Assembly (NCBI RefSeq): GCF_036967205.1
Contig: NZ_CP146022.1
Location: 5,704,001 to 5,768,000, forward strand
Reading direction: 5' to 3'
DNA: 64,000 nucleotides
Source: Streptomyces sp. Q6
GTDB taxonomy: Bacteria > Actinomycetota > Actinomycetes > Streptomycetales > Streptomycetaceae
Positions 45,557-54,410 of the stretch are shown in pieces (the first letter of the stretch is position 1; each line of letters starts with the position of its first letter). Position numbers and translations under genes: made by a program. Below the pieces are notes generated by a model. The model did not search any database and had not been told where the DNA came from. It was given only the letters and a program-made list of their open reading frames with translations.

Positions 45557-45584
45557 GAGCCGGGGGCCTCCCCGCCCCCGGCTC
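45557..45584 (+). terminator. Intergenic hairpin between M28 peptidase and KAS III genes
   Basis: GAGCCGGGGGC (45557-45567) pairs with 45574-45584 across a 6-nt loop. No T-run. It sits just before the KAS III ribosome site and may reduce read-through or protect processed mRNA. Confidence 0.5.
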
Positions 45585-45601
45585 CCCGGGAAGGACGAGA
45601 C

Positions 45602-46618
45602 ATGTCATTCGGGATCGTGGCCCAAGGGCACGCCCTGGGCCGCCCCGTCACGGTGGCGGAGGCCGCCGAGCGATACGGCGCCGACCCACAGCGACTGGCC
45701 GGGCTCGGCTACCGCAGGCTGCACCGCGCCGACGACGGCGAGGGCCTGACCGACCTGGCGCTGCGCGCCGCCGAGTCCGCGCTGCGCAAGGCCCAGGTGG
45801 CCGCCGCGGACCTGGACCTGCTCGTGCTCGCGCTGCCCGACGTCCCCGAGTACCTGTACTGGGACGCGGCCGCCGCCCTCCAGGGACGGCTCGGCGCCAC
45901 CGGCGCCGAGGCCGTCCTGATCGCCCAGGCCTGCGGCGGCGGCGTCACCGCCTTCGACACCGTCGCGGGCCGCCTCGCCACCCACCCCGGCTACGGCACG
46001 GCCCTGGTCGTCGCCGCCAACCGGATCACGGAGGCGTACTGGGACCGCACCGCCACCGGCACCTCGCTCTCCTCCGACGGCGCCGCCGCCGCGGTCCTGC
46101 GGCGCGGCCACGGCTCCGGCGCCTGGCTCGCCACCGAGACGATCAGCGACGGCCGGTACGCCGACTTCATGCGCATGGAGACCGGCGGCGCGGCCCGCCC
46201 CTTCGACGCCGAGCACCCCGAACCGGCCGTCATCGCCCCGCTGATCGAGCGGATGGACACGTTCTTCGCGGGCGACGGCAGAGCCACGTACGACTTCATG
46301 ACCCTGCTGCACGACCGCACCCGCGAGGTCCTCGAACGGGCCTGCGCGCGCGTCGGGCTGACCCCCGGCGCCCTGGAGCGGGTGCTCTACCTGCACGACA
46401 ACATCGGTGCCTTCCGCGACCTGGCCAAGAACCTAGGCATCCCGCTGGAAGCCACCAACGCCGAACTCGCCATGACCCTGGGCCACTTCGGCCCGGCCGA
46501 CCAACTCCTCAGCCTGGAACGGCTGTCGGCGGCCGGAGAACTCGTCGAGGGCGACACCGTGGCCCTCCTGAGCATGGGCACCGGCATGCACTGGACCTGC
46601 ACGCTGCTGCGCGTCTGA
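45602..46618 (+). CDS. KAS III-like ketosynthase of glyceryl/tetronate type
   Basis: 338 residues of FabH fold. The nucleophile Cys111 lies in LIAQACGGGVTAFD. The usual HQAN segment is YLHDNIG, and the usual GNTS segment is GHFGPADQ, so the triad is rearranged relative to FabH. It is directly followed by FkbH-like and ACP genes, the same order as AbyA1-A2-A3 in abyssomicin. In tetronate clusters this enzyme joins glyceryl-S-ACP to a beta-ketoacyl thioester. The E2-like acyltransferase and hydrolase that finish a tetronate ring are absent in this window, so the final chemistry may differ. GGAAGG precedes the ATG. Confidence 0.85.
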   Translation: MSFGIVAQGHALGRPVTVAEAAERYGADPQRLAGLGYRRLHRADDGEGLTDLALRAAESALRKAQVAAADLDLLVLALPDVPEYLYWDAAAALQGRLGATGAEAVLIAQACGGGVTAFDTVAGRLATHPGYGTALVVAANRITEAYWDRTATGTSLSSDGAAAAVLRRGHGSGAWLATETISDGRYADFMRMETGGAARPFDAEHPEPAVIAPLIERMDTFFAGDGRATYDFMTLLHDRTREVLERACARVGLTPGALERVLYLHDNIGAFRDLAKNLGIPLEATNAELAMTLGHFGPADQLLSLERLSAAGELVEGDTVALLSMGTGMHWTCTLLRV

Positions 46619-46645
46619 ACCCCCCTGGAAGGACCCCCACACCCG

Positions 46646-48556
46646 ATGGCTGACGACGACCTGCTGACCCGGGCCAGGCGCCTGACCGAACCCGGTGCCG
46701 CCGCCGACCCGGGCCTCACGGCCCGCCTTGCCGACCGCTTCGACACCCCCGTGGCCCGCGAGGCCGGCCGGATCCTGGCGGCCGTGGACCCGCGCCTGCT
46801 GTGCGCCCCCGGCCACGAGCCGCGCCCGCTGCGGGTGGCGCTCGCGCCCTCGTTCACCGCCGACCAGATGGCCGCCCCGCTGCGCGTCGCGCTGCTCGCC
46901 TCCGGCTTCGCCCCCGAGTTCCAGATCGCCGCCCCGGACCAGCAACTGCTGCGCCTGGGCGGGGCGGTGGCCGACCTCGACGCGTTCGGCGCCGACCTGA
47001 CCCTGTGCCCGGTGCACGAGGAGGTCTTCCTGCCCCGCGACCTCGACCCCGGCGACCTCGACGCGCTGCGCGCCGCGGTCGACGAGCGCTGGGAGCGGTT
47101 CGCCGCCGCCGTCGGCTCCTACGCCGCGCGCACCACGGGCACCGTGCTCCTGAACACCGTGCCGCTGCCCGCCTCCGTGCTGCGCGGCGTCGTCCCGCAC
47201 CGCGGCCGGGCCGCCCTCGCCCGACTCTGGCGCGAGCTGAACCTGCGCCTCCTCGACCTCGCCGAACAGGCCGACCGGGTGGACGTCGTCGACCTGGAGA
47301 CGCTGCTCGCCGAACACCCGGGACCGCTGCGCGACGGGCGGCTGCACGCCTTCGCGCAGATGGCCTGGGCACCCGGCGTCGAGGACCGCTACGCCGCCGA
47401 AGTCGCCGCCTACACCCGGGCGTTCACCGGACGCGGCAAGAAGTGCCTGGTCCTCGACCTGGACAACACCCTGTGGGGCGGTGTCCTCGGCGACGACGGC
47501 CCGGAGAACATCCAGCTCGGCCCGCTCTACCCGGGCAACGCCTACGTCGCCGTGCAGCGCGCCGCCCTCGCCCTGCGCCGCCAGGGCGTGCTCCTCGCCG
47601 TCGCCAGCAAGAACGACCCCGACCTGGTCGCCCGCGTCCTCGACGAACACCCCGGACTCGTGCTGCGCGCCACCGACTTCGTCGCCGTGGAGGCGGGCTG
47701 GGGGCCCAAGGACGACAGCATCCGGCGGATCGCGGAGCAGCTCAACATCGGCCTCGACAGCATCGTCTTCGCCGACGACTCCGCCTTCGAGTGCGACCTC
47801 GTACGGCACTCCCTGCCCGAGGTCACCGTGATCCACCTGGCGGGCGACCCGGCCGACCACGCGGCGGCCCTCCTCGCCGGGGGCGGCTTCGACGCGCTCA
47901 CCACGACCGACACCGACAAGGAACGCACCGGCCTGTACCGGGCGCGCGCCCAGCGGCACCGCTTCAGCGCCGACCAGTCCTCGCCCGAGGACTACCTGCA
48001 CGGCCTCGGCCTGCGGGTCACGCTGCGCGCCGCCGACGCGTACACGCTGCCCCGGATCGTCCAGCTCGGCGGCCGCACCAACCAGTTCAACCTCATCGGC
48101 GGCTGCCACTCCGAGGCCGACACCCGCCGCATGGCCGACTCTCCCGAGCACGCCCTGTACGCCTTCGAGGTCGCCGACCGGTTCGGCGACGAGGGTGTCG
48201 TGGGCGCCCTGTGGATCGCCCGCCACCACGACCACTGGGTCCTGGAGAACGCGGTGATGAGCTGCCGCGTCTTCGCCCGCGGCGTGGAGCACGCGGTCCT
48301 CGGCGCCGTCGCCGACCACGCCCGCGCCGCGGGCGCCGCCCGCCTGGAGGCCGACCTGCGCCGCACCCCGCGCAACGGGCCCGCCGCCCGCTTCCTGGAC
48401 GAGGCCGGGTTCGCCCTCGCCGAGCCCGGCGCCGACGGCACCGAGCGCCGGGTCCTCGCCCTGGACCCGGGCCCCGCCGCCACCGCCCCGTGGATCACCG
48501 TCACCGTCACCGCCCCGGCCGCCGCCGGCTCCCGAGAAGGACACCTCATCGCATGA
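46646..48556 (+). CDS. FkbH-like glyceryl-ACP synthase (HAD superfamily)
   Basis: 636 residues. N-terminal region about 1-260, HAD core from about 265 with KKCLVLDLDNTLWGGVLGDDG, second HAD motif VASKN, third IVFADDSAFECDLV, and a C-terminal GNAT-like region (NQFNLIGG...ALWIARHHDHWVLEN). FkbH enzymes dephosphorylate 1,3-bisphosphoglycerate and load the D-glyceryl unit on an ACP. The enzymes that convert glyceryl-ACP to methoxymalonyl-ACP (dehydrogenases, methyltransferase) are not present, so the glyceryl unit is probably used directly. Its stop overlaps the ACP start (ATGA). Confidence 0.93.
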   Translation: MADDDLLTRARRLTEPGAAADPGLTARLADRFDTPVAREAGRILAAVDPRLLCAPGHEPRPLRVALAPSFTADQMAAPLRVALLASGFAPEFQIAAPDQQLLRLGGAVADLDAFGADLTLCPVHEEVFLPRDLDPGDLDALRAAVDERWERFAAAVGSYAARTTGTVLLNTVPLPASVLRGVVPHRGRAALARLWRELNLRLLDLAEQADRVDVVDLETLLAEHPGPLRDGRLHAFAQMAWAPGVEDRYAAEVAAYTRAFTGRGKKCLVLDLDNTLWGGVLGDDGPENIQLGPLYPGNAYVAVQRAALALRRQGVLLAVASKNDPDLVARVLDEHPGLVLRATDFVAVEAGWGPKDDSIRRIAEQLNIGLDSIVFADDSAFECDLVRHSLPEVTVIHLAGDPADHAAALLAGGGFDALTTTDTDKERTGLYRARAQRHRFSADQSSPEDYLHGLGLRVTLRAADAYTLPRIVQLGGRTNQFNLIGGCHSEADTRRMADSPEHALYAFEVADRFGDEGVVGALWIARHHDHWVLENAVMSCRVFARGVEHAVLGAVADHARAAGAARLEADLRRTPRNGPAARFLDEAGFALAEPGADGTERRVLALDPGPAATAPWITVTVTAPAAAGSREGHLIA

Positions 48557-48816
48557 GCGAGCACCTCGCCGCCTCGGCCCCCACCGCCCTGGCCGACGTC
48601 ATCTCCACCGTCACCGACGTCCCCGCCGCACAGCTCACCAAAGACACCCGGTTCGACTCGCTCGGCCACTGGAACAGCTTCGCCGCGCTGCGCCTGCTCA
48701 CCGCCGTGGAGGAGCACTTCGGCATCAAGCTCGACCTGCGCACCTACCTCGGCACCGAGACGGTCGACGGCCTCGCGGCCCTGATCGACACCGCGACCGC
48801 CGGACGGCAGCGGTGA
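48553..48816 (+). CDS. Discrete acyl carrier protein for the glyceryl unit
   Basis: 87 residues. The carrier motif is RFDSLGHWNSFAALRLL; by alignment with standard ACPs the phosphopantetheine Ser is Ser42 in WNSF. Coupled to fkbH-like upstream (ATGA) and to the second A-PCP gene downstream. Confidence 0.9.
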   Translation: MSEHLAASAPTALADVISTVTDVPAAQLTKDTRFDSLGHWNSFAALRLLTAVEEHFGIKLDLRTYLGTETVDGLAALIDTATAGRQR

Positions 48817-48860
48817 CCGCCGCGACCGCGTCCGCCTCGACCCACCGAACGGAGCACCCG

Positions 48861-50672
48861 ATGACCAGCACCACCGCGACCCCGCGCACGGCGGCCCACG
48901 TCTTCGCGGCCACGGCACGCGACGCCGCCGCCCGCCCGGCCCTGCGCCAGAACGAGGAACGGCTGACCTACGCGGAGCTGGCGGCCGCCGCGGGCGAGAG
49001 CGCCGAGTGGCTGCGCGCCCAGGGCGTCGGCCGCGGCGACATCGTCGCGACCCTGATGGACCGCTCGCACCGCTGCATGATCGGCGTTCTCGCCGCCTGG
49101 GCCGTCGGCGCCGCCTACGTCCACATCGAGGCCACCGACCCGGACCACCGCGTCGCCACCCTGCTCGGCACCACCAAGGCCGCCGCCGTCCTCACCGACG
49201 CCCGCAACCGGCCCCGCCTCGCCGACGCCGCCGCGCCGGTGCGCACCGTCACCACCGACGGCCCCGGCGCCCCGTACACCGTCGACCCGGGCCTGCACCC
49301 CGACGACACCGCCTACCTGGTGTGCACCTCCGGGTCCACCGGCACCCCCAAGGCCGTCGAGGTGCAGCACCGGGCGCTGCTCAACTACTGCGCCGCGTTC
49401 GAGGAGCGGGTGAGCGCCACCGGCCTCGACAGCTACGGCCTCGCCACCACCTTCGCCGCCGACCTCGGCAAGGTGTCGGTGTACGGCGCGCTGCTCTCCG
49501 GGGCCCGGCTCGACGTCTACCCGCGCGACACCACGCTCGACCCGCGGGCACTCGCCGCCGACCTCGCCGCGCACCCCGCCGACGTCCTCACGTACACCCC
49601 GTCGCAGCTGGCCGCGCTCGCCGCCGAGGGCGACCTCGCCGCGCTGCTGCCGCGCCGGGTGCTCGTCGTGGCGGGGGAGGCGTTCCCGCCGCGCCTCGCC
49701 GAGCAGATCCTGCGCGTCCGCCCCGACCTGGAGGTGCACAACGGCTACGGCCCCTCCGAGGCGACCATCCTCGCCACCATGCACCGGGTGCGGCCCGGCG
49801 ACACCATGGGCCCGCGCCTGTCCATCGGCACCCCGCTGGCCGGCGTCGAGGCCCGCGTCCTCGACGAGCGGCTCGCACCCGTGCCCGACGGCAGCCCCGG
49901 CATCCTCTACCTCGGCGGCGCCTGTGTCGCCGCCGGATACCGCGGCGAAGCGGGCCTGACCCAGGCCAAGTTCGTCGAACTGGACGGGCCCGGCGCGGGC
50001 GTCCACTACTGCACCGACGACCTCGTCATACGCGAGACGGACGGCACCCTCGACTATCTCGGGCGCGCCGACCGCCAGTTGAAGATCCGCGGCAACCGCG
50101 TCGAGCCCGGCGAGGTCGAGGCGGCGCTGCTCGCCCGCGCCGGCGTGCGCCAGGCCGTAGTCACCGGTGAACGCCCCACGCCGGACGCCCCGTTGGAGCT
50201 CGTCGCCTACCTCGTGGGCGACGCCGACCCGCGCGCGCTCGTGGCCGACCTGCGGGCCACGCTGCCCTCCGCGCTGGTGCCCGGCGCCGTGCACACCGTC
50301 GCCGCGATCCCGACGAACCTCAACGGCAAGACCGACTTCGCCGCGCTGCGCGAGACCGTACGCGCCGCCGCGACCGCACCGGCCGTGGCGCCCGCGCAGG
50401 CGCCGCGCGAAGGCACCGAGCAGCTCATCGCCGGGATCTGGGAAGAGGCGCTCGGCCGTACCGGCATCGGCCGCGACGAGCGCTTCCTCGACATCGGCGG
50501 CGACTCCTTCAAGGCGCTCACCGTCTTCGCCCGACTGCGCCGCCACCACCCCGACCTGGTCATCGCGCAGCTGTACGCGCACGCGACCGTCGCCGAACTG
50601 GCCGCCGCGCTGACCGGCGTCCAGGAACCGGCACAGGCCGAGCCCGCCCGGGTCACGGTGATCGACCTGTGA
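48861..50672 (+). CDS. NRPS: second adenylation-carrier didomain with non-standard A-domain core
   Basis: 603 residues. A3 VCTSGSTGTPKAVEV, A5 NGYGPSEAT, A8 GRADRQLKIRGNRVEPGEVE, A10 NLNGKTDF, and a C-terminal carrier with IGGDSFKAL. The core A4 region reads TTFAADLGKVSVYGALL instead of the common FDxSxxE pattern: two extra residues and no aligned Asp235. The Asp that anchors the alpha-amino group may be displaced, so an unusual or non-alpha-amino substrate is possible; no amino acid is assigned. ATG at 48861 has GGAG 6 nt upstream; a GTG at 48813, overlapping the ACP stop, is the alternative start. Confidence 0.88.
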   Translation: MTSTTATPRTAAHVFAATARDAAARPALRQNEERLTYAELAAAAGESAEWLRAQGVGRGDIVATLMDRSHRCMIGVLAAWAVGAAYVHIEATDPDHRVATLLGTTKAAAVLTDARNRPRLADAAAPVRTVTTDGPGAPYTVDPGLHPDDTAYLVCTSGSTGTPKAVEVQHRALLNYCAAFEERVSATGLDSYGLATTFAADLGKVSVYGALLSGARLDVYPRDTTLDPRALAADLAAHPADVLTYTPSQLAALAAEGDLAALLPRRVLVVAGEAFPPRLAEQILRVRPDLEVHNGYGPSEATILATMHRVRPGDTMGPRLSIGTPLAGVEARVLDERLAPVPDGSPGILYLGGACVAAGYRGEAGLTQAKFVELDGPGAGVHYCTDDLVIRETDGTLDYLGRADRQLKIRGNRVEPGEVEAALLARAGVRQAVVTGERPTPDAPLELVAYLVGDADPRALVADLRATLPSALVPGAVHTVAAIPTNLNGKTDFAALRETVRAAATAPAVAPAQAPREGTEQLIAGIWEEALGRTGIGRDERFLDIGGDSFKALTVFARLRRHHPDLVIAQLYAHATVAELAAALTGVQEPAQAEPARVTVIDL

Positions 50673-51496
50673 GGCGCCGACAACTGACCTCTCTGATCTG
50701 GGAGTTCACCGAACCGAAGACAGAACCGGCGACCGCCCCCGTAGCGGCGCAGGCGTCGCCGTCGCGCACCTTCGTCCTCGCCCCGTTCGGCGGCGGCAGC
50801 GCGTACGCCGTCGGTGACTGGCTGTCCGACCTGCGCGCCCCGGGGGAGCGGGTCCTCGCGCTCCAGTACCCCGGGCGCGGCCCCCGCTCCGCCGAACCGC
50901 ACGCCACCGACCTGATGGCCCTGGCGCGGACCGCCGCCGAGGAGATCGCCGACCACACCGAGGGCCCGCTCGTCCTGGTCGGCCACAGCCTCGGCGCCGT
51001 CCTCGGCTACGAGATCGCCCACCGCCTCGAACTCCTCGGCAAGGACGTCGAGTTGGTCGCCGTGTCCGCGGCCCGCCCGCCGGACCTGCAACGCCTCGAC
51101 CCGGCCGTCGTGCTCTCCATGACCCGGGGCGACTGGATCGAGGAGCTCGCCACGGGCGGCAACGCGGGCCTCGGCGCCTCCCCCCTCGCCGACGTCGCCG
51201 ACCTCGCGATCCCCGTCCTGCGCGCCGACTACCTGCTCCTGGCCCGCTACCGCCCCGGCCCGCCGCGCCCCCTCGACTGCCCCCTGCTCGCCCTCGGCGG
51301 CACCGCCGACCCCTGGGTGGAACGCCCCCACCTCGACGCCTGGCGATCCTGGACCACCGGCCCGTTCGCCGCGGCCGTGCTGCCCGGCGACCACTTCTAC
51401 TACCGGGGCGCCACCGCCGAGTTCGGCGGCCTGATCCGCTCCCGCCTGCGCCACCCGGCCCCTGCCGTCGCCCTCACCCCCGGAAGGCACCTGTGA
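50669..51496 (+). CDS. Type II thioesterase (Ser nucleophile)
   Basis: 275 residues. FVLAPFGGGSAYAVGDWL opens the alpha/beta-hydrolase fold; the nucleophile is Ser107 in LVGHSLGAVLGYE; Asp in GGTADPW and His in PGDHFYYR complete the triad. Expected to clear mis-primed carrier domains or release intermediates. The GTG start overlaps the A-PCP stop, so it is part of the same coupled operon. This second thioesterase is canonical, unlike the Cys enzyme at 36.4 kb. Confidence 0.88.
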   Translation: MRRRQLTSLIWEFTEPKTEPATAPVAAQASPSRTFVLAPFGGGSAYAVGDWLSDLRAPGERVLALQYPGRGPRSAEPHATDLMALARTAAEEIADHTEGPLVLVGHSLGAVLGYEIAHRLELLGKDVELVAVSAARPPDLQRLDPAVVLSMTRGDWIEELATGGNAGLGASPLADVADLAIPVLRADYLLLARYRPGPPRPLDCPLLALGGTADPWVERPHLDAWRSWTTGPFAAAVLPGDHFYYRGATAEFGGLIRSRLRHPAPAVALTPGRHL

Positions 51497-52776
51497 TGCC
51501 CCGCAAAACCCTCGTCGTCGTGTACGCGGACGGCGCCGCGCACCCCGGTGACATCGCCGTCGGCCTCGCCTCCTGGGCCGACTGCGTCTTCGTCGCCGAA
51601 CCCGACGCGCACACCCGCGCGATGGAGCCGCTGCTCGCCCAGTTCGGTCCCGTCGTGCTCACCGACTCGGTGCCGCAGGCCGCCGAGCGGCTGCGCGCCC
51701 ACGCCCCCGACGGCATCGTCACGTACAGCGAACGCGCCCTGCACCTGGCCGCCGCGCTCGCCGAGCAGCTCGCCCTGCCCTTCCACGACCGGCGCACCAT
51801 CGGACTGCTCACCGACAAGTGGCAGCAGCGCGCCGCCCTGTCGGCCGCCGGCGTCGACGTCGTGCGCTGCCGCCGCGTCGAGCGCCTCGCCGACTGGGAC
51901 GAGGCCGTCGCCGAGACCGGCCTGCCCGCCGTCCTCAAGCCCGCGCACGGCGGCGGCAGCCGCAACACCTTCTACGTCACCGACGCCGACGAGGGCCGCG
52001 AACTGGCCCGCACCCTGCTCGGCGACGAGCGGCCCGGCCTCGTCACGGGCGGCACCCTCGTCCTGGAGGAGTACCTGCGGGGCAGGGACTGCGGCCCGTT
52101 CGGCGACTACGTGTCCGTCGAGGCCGTCGTCCAGGGCGGCACCGTCACCGACCTCGCCGTCACCGGCAAGTTCCCGATGGTGCCCCCGTTCCGCGAGACC
52201 GGACGGTTCTGGCCCTCGCCGTTCACCGCCGACGAGGACGACGTCTGCCGCGACCTGGCCCGCCGGGCCGTCGAGGCGCTCGGGGTGCGCGACGGACTCA
52301 CCCACACCGAGATCAAGCTGACCCCCGCGGGCCCGCGGCTCATCGAGGTCAACGGCCGGCTCGGCGGCGGCATCAACGAACTGTCCGTACGCGCCCAGAA
52401 GTTCGACCTGATCGAACTCGGCGGCCGCGTCGCCCTCGGCGAACGGCCCGAGCTGCCCGCCCCCTACACGGGCCGCGCCTACTTCCAGCTGTTCCACCCG
52501 GCGCCCCGCACCCCCGGCACCCTGCTGGGCATCGACGGCGCCGACGCGGTCAAGCGGCTGCCCGGCGTCACGCTCTACCGCCCGTACGCGCGGCCGGGCA
52601 CCCCGCTGCCCGGCGGCGTGCAGACCCTGGAGCTGGACATCGTCATGGGCGAGGCCGACGACGTCGCCGAACTGGCCGCCATCGCCAAGGACGTCGACGC
52701 CACCCTGCGCTACCGCTTCGCCTTCGACGCCGAGGACCCCCGCGAGGTCACCGGCGCGGACCTGGGCGCGCTGTGA
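51496..52776 (+). CDS. ATP-grasp ligase
   Basis: 426 residues. ATP-grasp landmarks: DKWQQRAALSAAGVDVVRCRRV, the Lys-containing strand LPAVLKPAHGGGSRNTF with a Gly-rich loop, LVLEEYLRGRDC, and the metal-binding THTEIKLTPAGPRLIEVNGRLGGGI. The family includes L-amino-acid ligases (BacD-like) that join a carboxylate to an amine via an acyl phosphate. In this cluster it probably forms an amide bond outside the assembly line. ATG at 51496 overlaps the upstream stop (TGATG) and has GGAAGG. Confidence 0.88.
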   Translation: MPRKTLVVVYADGAAHPGDIAVGLASWADCVFVAEPDAHTRAMEPLLAQFGPVVLTDSVPQAAERLRAHAPDGIVTYSERALHLAAALAEQLALPFHDRRTIGLLTDKWQQRAALSAAGVDVVRCRRVERLADWDEAVAETGLPAVLKPAHGGGSRNTFYVTDADEGRELARTLLGDERPGLVTGGTLVLEEYLRGRDCGPFGDYVSVEAVVQGGTVTDLAVTGKFPMVPPFRETGRFWPSPFTADEDDVCRDLARRAVEALGVRDGLTHTEIKLTPAGPRLIEVNGRLGGGINELSVRAQKFDLIELGGRVALGERPELPAPYTGRAYFQLFHPAPRTPGTLLGIDGADAVKRLPGVTLYRPYARPGTPLPGGVQTLELDIVMGEADDVAELAAIAKDVDATLRYRFAFDAEDPREVTGADLGAL

Positions 52777-52844
52777 CCGCGTAACGCCGCGCCCACCCGT
52801 ACACCACCGAGCACCACGAGCATCACCGAGAGGGACACACCGCG

Positions 52845-54410
52845 ATGAACGACAGCTCCACGACCCTGGCTCCCGAGGTCCTGCTCGCCGAGATCTGGAA
52901 GGACATCCTCGGCGCCGACGAGGTCGGCCCCGACGACGACTTCTTCTCGCTGGGCGGCGACTCCCTGCTCGCCCTGCAAGTCATCGGCGCCGCCCAGGAA
53001 CAGGGCCTGACCCTGTCGCTGCTCGACCTGTTCCGCAACCCGACGCCGCGCGGCGCCTGCCAGGCCCTCGCCGACGCGGGCCCCGCCGCCCAGGGCCGCG
53101 CCACCGACCTGCTCAGCCCGCTCGACCGGGCCCGCGTGCCCGACGACGCCGAGGACGCCTTTCCCGCCGCCCGCCTCCAGCTCGGCCTGATCTACGAGAG
53201 CCTGGTCAGCGACGGCGCGTTCTACCTCGACGTCATCTCCCGCACCGTCAACCGCCCGCTCGACGCCGACGTGCTGCGCTCCGCCCTCGACCGGCTGTCG
53301 CGCCGCCACCCCACCCTGCGCACCCGCTTCGACCTCGGCACGTTCAGCGAACCGATGCAGCTCGTGCTGCGCGACGCCCCGATCCCGCTCACCCTCGACG
53401 ACCACGAGGGCCTCGACGAGGAGAGCGCCGCCGCACGCTACGAGGAGGCGATGGCGGAGCTCGGCCGCCCCTTCGACGCGGAGCGCGCCCCGCTCCTGCG
53501 GGTGCACGCGGCCCGCCTGGACGCCGACCGCTTCCGGCTCTCGTACTCCTTCCACCACGCGATCCTCGACGGGTGGAGCGAGGCGGTCTTCTTCAACGAG
53601 CTCGTCCGCGGATACGCCGCCCTGCTCGCCGGCGAGGAGCTCGCGCTGCCCGAGCCCGTGCCCTACGCCGAGTTCGTCCGCCTGGAGCGGGAGGCCGTCG
53701 CCGACCCCGCCTGCGCCCGGCACTTCGAAGGGCTCAAGGAGCTGCTCCCCGCGCAGCGCAGCACGAGCGTCGAGGCCCCCGACCACCACAAGGTCAGCGC
53801 CACCGTCCCCGCCGACGACGCCCGCCGCCTCGACGAGCTGGCCGCCGCGTCGGGCCTGCCCGTCAAGAGCCTGCTGTTCGCCGCCGCCTGCGCCGCCGTC
53901 GGCGCGGCCTGGGAGACGCCCACACCGGTCGTCGGCCTGCTCCTGAACGGGCGGCCCGAGCGCACCGGCGCCGACGTCACCCTCGGCCTGTTCCTCAACC
54001 AGCTCCCGGTCCGCCTCGACCTCACCGGCGCCGACTGGCGCACCGCGGGCCGGCTCGCCCTGGACGCCGAGAACGACCTGCTGCCGCACCGCCGCTTCCC
54101 GCACTCGGAGGTGCGCCGACTGCTCGGGCACAACCCGTTCGAGGTGACGTTCAACTACGTACGCTTCCACCCGCGCGACGAACTGCTCACCGCCGGACTG
54201 CTCGCGGTCGAGGAGGACATGCGCGACCACACCAGCCTGCCCGTGCGCATCGAGGCGCTGAACGAGACGGCAGGCTCGGGCCTGAGCCTGCACGTCACGG
54301 CCGATGTGAACCGGTGCGGCGACGACCTGCCCGGCGACCTGCTCGCCAAGCTGCTCGGCGCGGTGCACGCGCTGGTCACCACCCCCGACGGGCCGGTCGG
54401 CGTCCGGTGA
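52845..54410 (+). CDS. NRPS: carrier-condensation (PCP-C) didomain
   Basis: 521 residues. The N-terminal PCP is about 8-75 (DDDFFSLGGDSLLALQ), followed by a complete condensation domain about 100-515 with HHxxxDG in SFHHAILDGWSEA. No A domain is present, so the PCP must be loaded in trans, for example by an A-PCP gene of the operon. Such units often perform the last condensation or a release onto a free amine. It starts 68 bp after the ATP-grasp gene. Confidence 0.88.
   Translation: MNDSSTTLAPEVLLAEIWKDILGADEVGPDDDFFSLGGDSLLALQVIGAAQEQGLTLSLLDLFRNPTPRGACQALADAGPAAQGRATDLLSPLDRARVPDDAEDAFPAARLQLGLIYESLVSDGAFYLDVISRTVNRPLDADVLRSALDRLSRRHPTLRTRFDLGTFSEPMQLVLRDAPIPLTLDDHEGLDEESAAARYEEAMAELGRPFDAERAPLLRVHAARLDADRFRLSYSFHHAILDGWSEAVFFNELVRGYAALLAGEELALPEPVPYAEFVRLEREAVADPACARHFEGLKELLPAQRSTSVEAPDHHKVSATVPADDARRLDELAAASGLPVKSLLFAAACAAVGAAWETPTPVVGLLLNGRPERTGADVTLGLFLNQLPVRLDLTGADWRTAGRLALDAENDLLPHRRFPHSEVRRLLGHNPFEVTFNYVRFHPRDELLTAGLLAVEEDMRDHTSLPVRIEALNETAGSGLSLHVTADVNRCGDDLPGDLLAKLLGAVHALVTTPDGPVGVR

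Noticed and set aside
45602-48816. Methoxymalonyl-ACP pathway from the FkbH-like gene
   Set aside because: The acyl-ACP dehydrogenases and O-methyltransferase needed for methoxymalonyl formation are absent; the KAS III neighbour favours direct use of the glyceryl unit.
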